From an uncultured Collinsella sp. (GTDB lineage Bacteria > Actinomycetota > Coriobacteriia > Coriobacteriales > Coriobacteriaceae), in contig UROA01000088.1 in NCBI GenBank assembly GCA_900549355.1, positions 1 to 7,946 of the forward strand: DNA of 7,946 bases, given 5' to 3'. The position numbers were made by a program, and so were the translations under genes. Position 1 is the first letter of the stretch. The number at the start of each line of letters is the position of its first letter. Below are positions 6,458 through 7,946 of the stretch, piece by piece. The notes beneath the pieces were generated by a model. The model had not been told where the DNA came from and made no database searches. It saw only the letters and a program-made list of their open reading frames with translations.

Positions 6458-6486
6458 AAAAGAGCGTCCGAATTGCTCGGACGCTC
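6456..6486 (-). terminator. Intrinsic terminator of yhbY, overlapping the end of the convergent regulator
   Basis: A perfect 10-bp stem (6462-6471 with 6477-6486, loop of five) is flanked at 6456-6461 by six A, which read as a U-run on the - strand. No T-run follows on +, so polarity favours the - strand gene. The first two A of the run belong to the TAA stop (6455-6457) of the regulator. The hairpin may still slow or protect the + strand transcript. Confidence 0.88.
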
Positions 6487-6525
6487 GCAAGCTTGATGTA
6501 TATTGGCTCGTCGGATCGTTGGCTC

Positions 6526-6825
6526 TTAGACGAGCTTAATCTTCTCGATGTCCTTGCGCGAGGACTCGCGATACAGCGAGAACTTGCGGCCGATAACCTG
6601 GACGACCTCGGCATGGCAGCGGTCGGCGAGCTCTTCGGCGGCCTCGCGGGCGGAAAGGCTGGAACCATCGAGTACGGAGCACTTAACGAGCTCGTGCTTC
6701 TCCAGGTAGGCGACCGTCTGCTCGACGGTGCCCTCGTTGATGTCGGACTTGCCGATGATGATGGCGGGGTTGAGGTGATGGGCCATGCTGCGAAGCTGCT
6801 TGACCTGGGCTCCTGTCAGTGCCAT
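6526..6825 (-). CDS. YhbY-type CRM-domain RNA-binding protein
   Basis: A 99-residue protein that is a single CRM domain, the family of E. coli YhbY, which associates with pre-50S ribosomal particles. Features seen: LTGAQVKQLRSMAHHL (3-18) opening the domain, PAIIIGK (20-26), a helix with LEKHELVKCSVL (41-52), and the closing strands VVQVIGRKFSLYR (74-86). The conserved GxxG loop reads GKSD (25-28), so the second glycine is replaced by aspartate. The basic C-terminus KDIEKIK fits an RNA-binding role. The Shine-Dalgarno sequence is poor: only GCGAG-like purines precede the ATG at 6825. It follows the methyltransferase gene on the same strand after 182 bp and is closed by the terminator at 6456-6486. 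Assembly of the large ribosomal subunit is the likely role, by homology. Confidence 0.92.
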   Translation of the reverse strand: MALTGAQVKQLRSMAHHLNPAIIIGKSDINEGTVEQTVAYLEKHELVKCSVLDGSSLSAREAAEELADRCHAEVVQVIGRKFSLYRESSRKDIEKIKLV

Positions 6826-6847
6826 GGGTTCTCGCTTTCTATGTTAT

Positions 6848-6867
6848 GGGGCGCCCCGCGATGGGGC
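6848..6867 (-). repeat. Overlapping GC hairpins in the yhbY 5' leader
   Basis: GGGGC (6848-6852), GCCCC (6853-6857) and GGGGC (6863-6867) let the middle block pair with either neighbour. The 6853-6857/6863-6867 hairpin has a five-base loop; the other pairing is a tight palindrome. They lie 23-42 bases upstream of the yhbY start on its strand and have no U-run after them. They may modulate translation, or may simply reflect G+C-rich sequence. The rest of the 182-bp gap holds no gene I can support. Confidence 0.4.
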
Positions 6868-7007
6868 CTTAATCTACGTGAGCTGTCCCACGATAGCGCA
6901 GGAACGGCGCGGTGTGGGGCGCGTTTGCCCAGTTCAAAAAGAATGCGGATGCCGAGCGGGAGAACAGCGCGGGTTACAGACGGACGTGTACGGCGGCCGA
7001 AAGCGGT

Positions 7008-7895
7008 CTATGGACGGCCCGAAGAGACCGGCTCCCATGCAATAAACGCCCAACGGACCATGCGAACGTGGTCGAGCATGTAGCGCCCCTGCGGCACGCC
7101 CTTGGACCCTGGCTCGCCAGCACGGGGATTCTCAATCATATGCTGAGCGACGTAGTCGCGCAGACGGTCAATCTTATCCTCGTTACCGTGCTCGAGCATG
7201 CGGGAGAAGTCCGCCACGCCTGCCTCAAGGCTATCGAAGGTATCGCGACGAGGCGATTCAAAGTACGTAACCTGCGGCAGGGCACCCATCTGAATGAGGA
7301 TATTAAAGGCATACACAAAGCCATTACTGCAGGTAACCGAGGCACCGATGGCATTCATCAGGTGCAGGTCATAGCGCGGGCTGGAGTTGGCGACCATCGT
7401 GACAGCACAACGCCGACGAGCCGTACGATCAAGCTTGGCAAGTGCCCCCTTCAGGTCGTTCGTAGTAACCGAGCGACTCGCAAAGGCAACATCAACAGCC
7501 TTGGCAACCGGCCCAACCAGATCCCAGTCATCATCCCAAGCAAGCTCAAGCGGTGTAATGCGATCCTCGAGCCCATAGTACTCAATGCCAGCATCAAGCG
7601 TGCCCAACATAGCAGGGGAAAAGTCAGCAGCAATCACAGGATGTCCAGCCTGAGCAAGCGGAATAGCAATCGACCCAGCCCCACACCCCATATCCAGCAC
7701 GGATTCACCAGGCTTTAACGCCAGCAGCTTCATAAAGTCCCGGGCATACGGAGCAGTCTCAAGCGGCCGAAAATGCCGAGCCCGCTTATCCCACTCAAAA
7801 GAATCATCAGCCCGCCGTCGACCAGCTTGCAGGCGCATCCATTCGCCATTCCAATCAGCAGAAAGAAGCTCAGAGCGAGCATCCCCATCAACCAC
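7008..7895 (-). CDS. Class I SAM-dependent methyltransferase
   Basis: A 295-residue protein with a Rossmann-type methyltransferase domain. The SAM-binding motif I is VLDMGCGAGS (66-75), and an acidic residue at the end of strand 2 is Asp91 in VIAADFSP. The post-II strand region includes VDVAFASRSV (134-143). Before the domain, WMRLQAGRRRADD and WDKRARHFRP (about 19-44) form a helical cap that may contact substrate. The substrate is not predictable from sequence. The frame is open to an ATG at 7934, but that start would place a terminator hairpin and its U-run inside the coding region. The GTG at 7895 has a strong AGGAGG seven bases upstream and is preferred. It lies upstream of yhbY on the same strand, with 182 bp and no convincing terminator between them. 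Confidence 0.85.
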   Translation of the reverse strand: MVDGDARSELLSADWNGEWMRLQAGRRRADDSFEWDKRARHFRPLETAPYARDFMKLLALKPGESVLDMGCGAGSIAIPLAQAGHPVIAADFSPAMLGTLDAGIEYYGLEDRITPLELAWDDDWDLVGPVAKAVDVAFASRSVTTNDLKGALAKLDRTARRRCAVTMVANSSPRYDLHLMNAIGASVTCSNGFVYAFNILIQMGALPQVTYFESPRRDTFDSLEAGVADFSRMLEHGNEDKIDRLRDYVAQHMIENPRAGEPGSKGVPQGRYMLDHVRMVRWAFIAWEPVSSGRP

Positions 7896-7902
7896 GGGCC
7901 AA

Positions 7903-7908
7903 CCTCCT
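7903..7908 (-). promoter_or_regulatory. Ribosome-binding site fixing the methyltransferase start
   Basis: AGGAGG on the - strand is a full match to the anti-Shine-Dalgarno consensus and stands seven bases before the GTG at 7895. It lies between the upstream terminator U-run (7915-7920) and the chosen start, which argues against the in-frame ATG at 7934. Confidence 0.8.
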
Positions 7909-7914
7909 AGCAAC

Positions 7915-7946
7915 AAAAAAGCGACTCCTCCCAAAAGAAGAGCCGC
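7915..7946 (-). terminator. Intrinsic terminator of a - strand gene beyond the right edge
   Basis: On the - strand, 7946-7937 pairs with 7930-7921 over ten positions. Two of these are G-U pairs that would be A-C mismatches if read on +, so the strand is clear. Six U follow (7920-7915). It ends a gene lying to the right of the window. The methyltransferase Shine-Dalgarno sequence begins only six bases later, so the methyltransferase needs its own promoter within or before this structure, or readthrough. Confidence 0.85.

Noticed and set aside
6912..7718. 268-codon + strand frame opposite the methyltransferase
   Set aside because: Shadow of the methyltransferase gene: no conserved motif, and the opposite strand carries the SAM-binding signature and a strong ribosome-binding site.
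1..7946. CRISPR arrays, insertion sequences, tRNA genes or prophage elements
   Set aside because: No regularly spaced repeats, transposase or integrase coding, terminal inverted repeats or tRNA folds were seen in the window.

Overview
The window reads as chromosome from a G+C-rich actinobacterium of the Coriobacteriia, most likely a gut Collinsella or a close relative. This rests on the pairing of Gram-positive-type glmM and nagB with a stand-alone PTS IIA, and on a very large MalT-like/BTAD regulator of a kind common in that class. The taxonomic call is an inference; no rRNA or other marker gene lies in the window.

Layout. Positions 1-50 hold a probable terminator of an upstream gene outside the window. 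On the + strand follow glmM (phosphoglucosamine mutase, 98-1435), a stand-alone glucose-family PTS EIIA (1507-2004) and nagB (glucosamine-6-phosphate deaminase, 2276-3004), closed by a strong terminator at 3037-3064. A low-coding 384-bp stretch (3065-3448) ends in an array of inverted and direct repeats. It is followed by a 1002-residue regulator (3449-6457) with an N-terminal MalT/LAL-type STAND ATPase and a C-terminal winged helix plus BTAD. The right end is on the - strand: a class I SAM-dependent methyltransferase (7895-7008), then a small YhbY-type CRM RNA-binding protein (6825-6526). Its terminator runs into the stop codon of the convergent regulator gene.

How the genes relate. GlmM sends glucosamine-6-phosphate toward UDP-GlcNAc and cell wall. 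NagB drains the same metabolite to fructose-6-phosphate and ammonia. The EIIA takes part in phosphotransferase sugar uptake that feeds this node. The left half is therefore an amino-sugar supply and disposal cluster.

The most notable signal is the 271-bp gap before nagB. Its RNA can fold so that nucleotides 2166-2178 pair with 2266-2278, covering both the Shine-Dalgarno sequence and the AUG of nagB (12 of 13 positions, 9 contiguous). Further helices lie inside this stem, and a competing upstream pairing would free the start. This is the layout of a translational riboswitch or another cis-regulatory RNA. The ligand is unknown; glucosamine-6-phosphate is an obvious guess but is not shown by the sequence.
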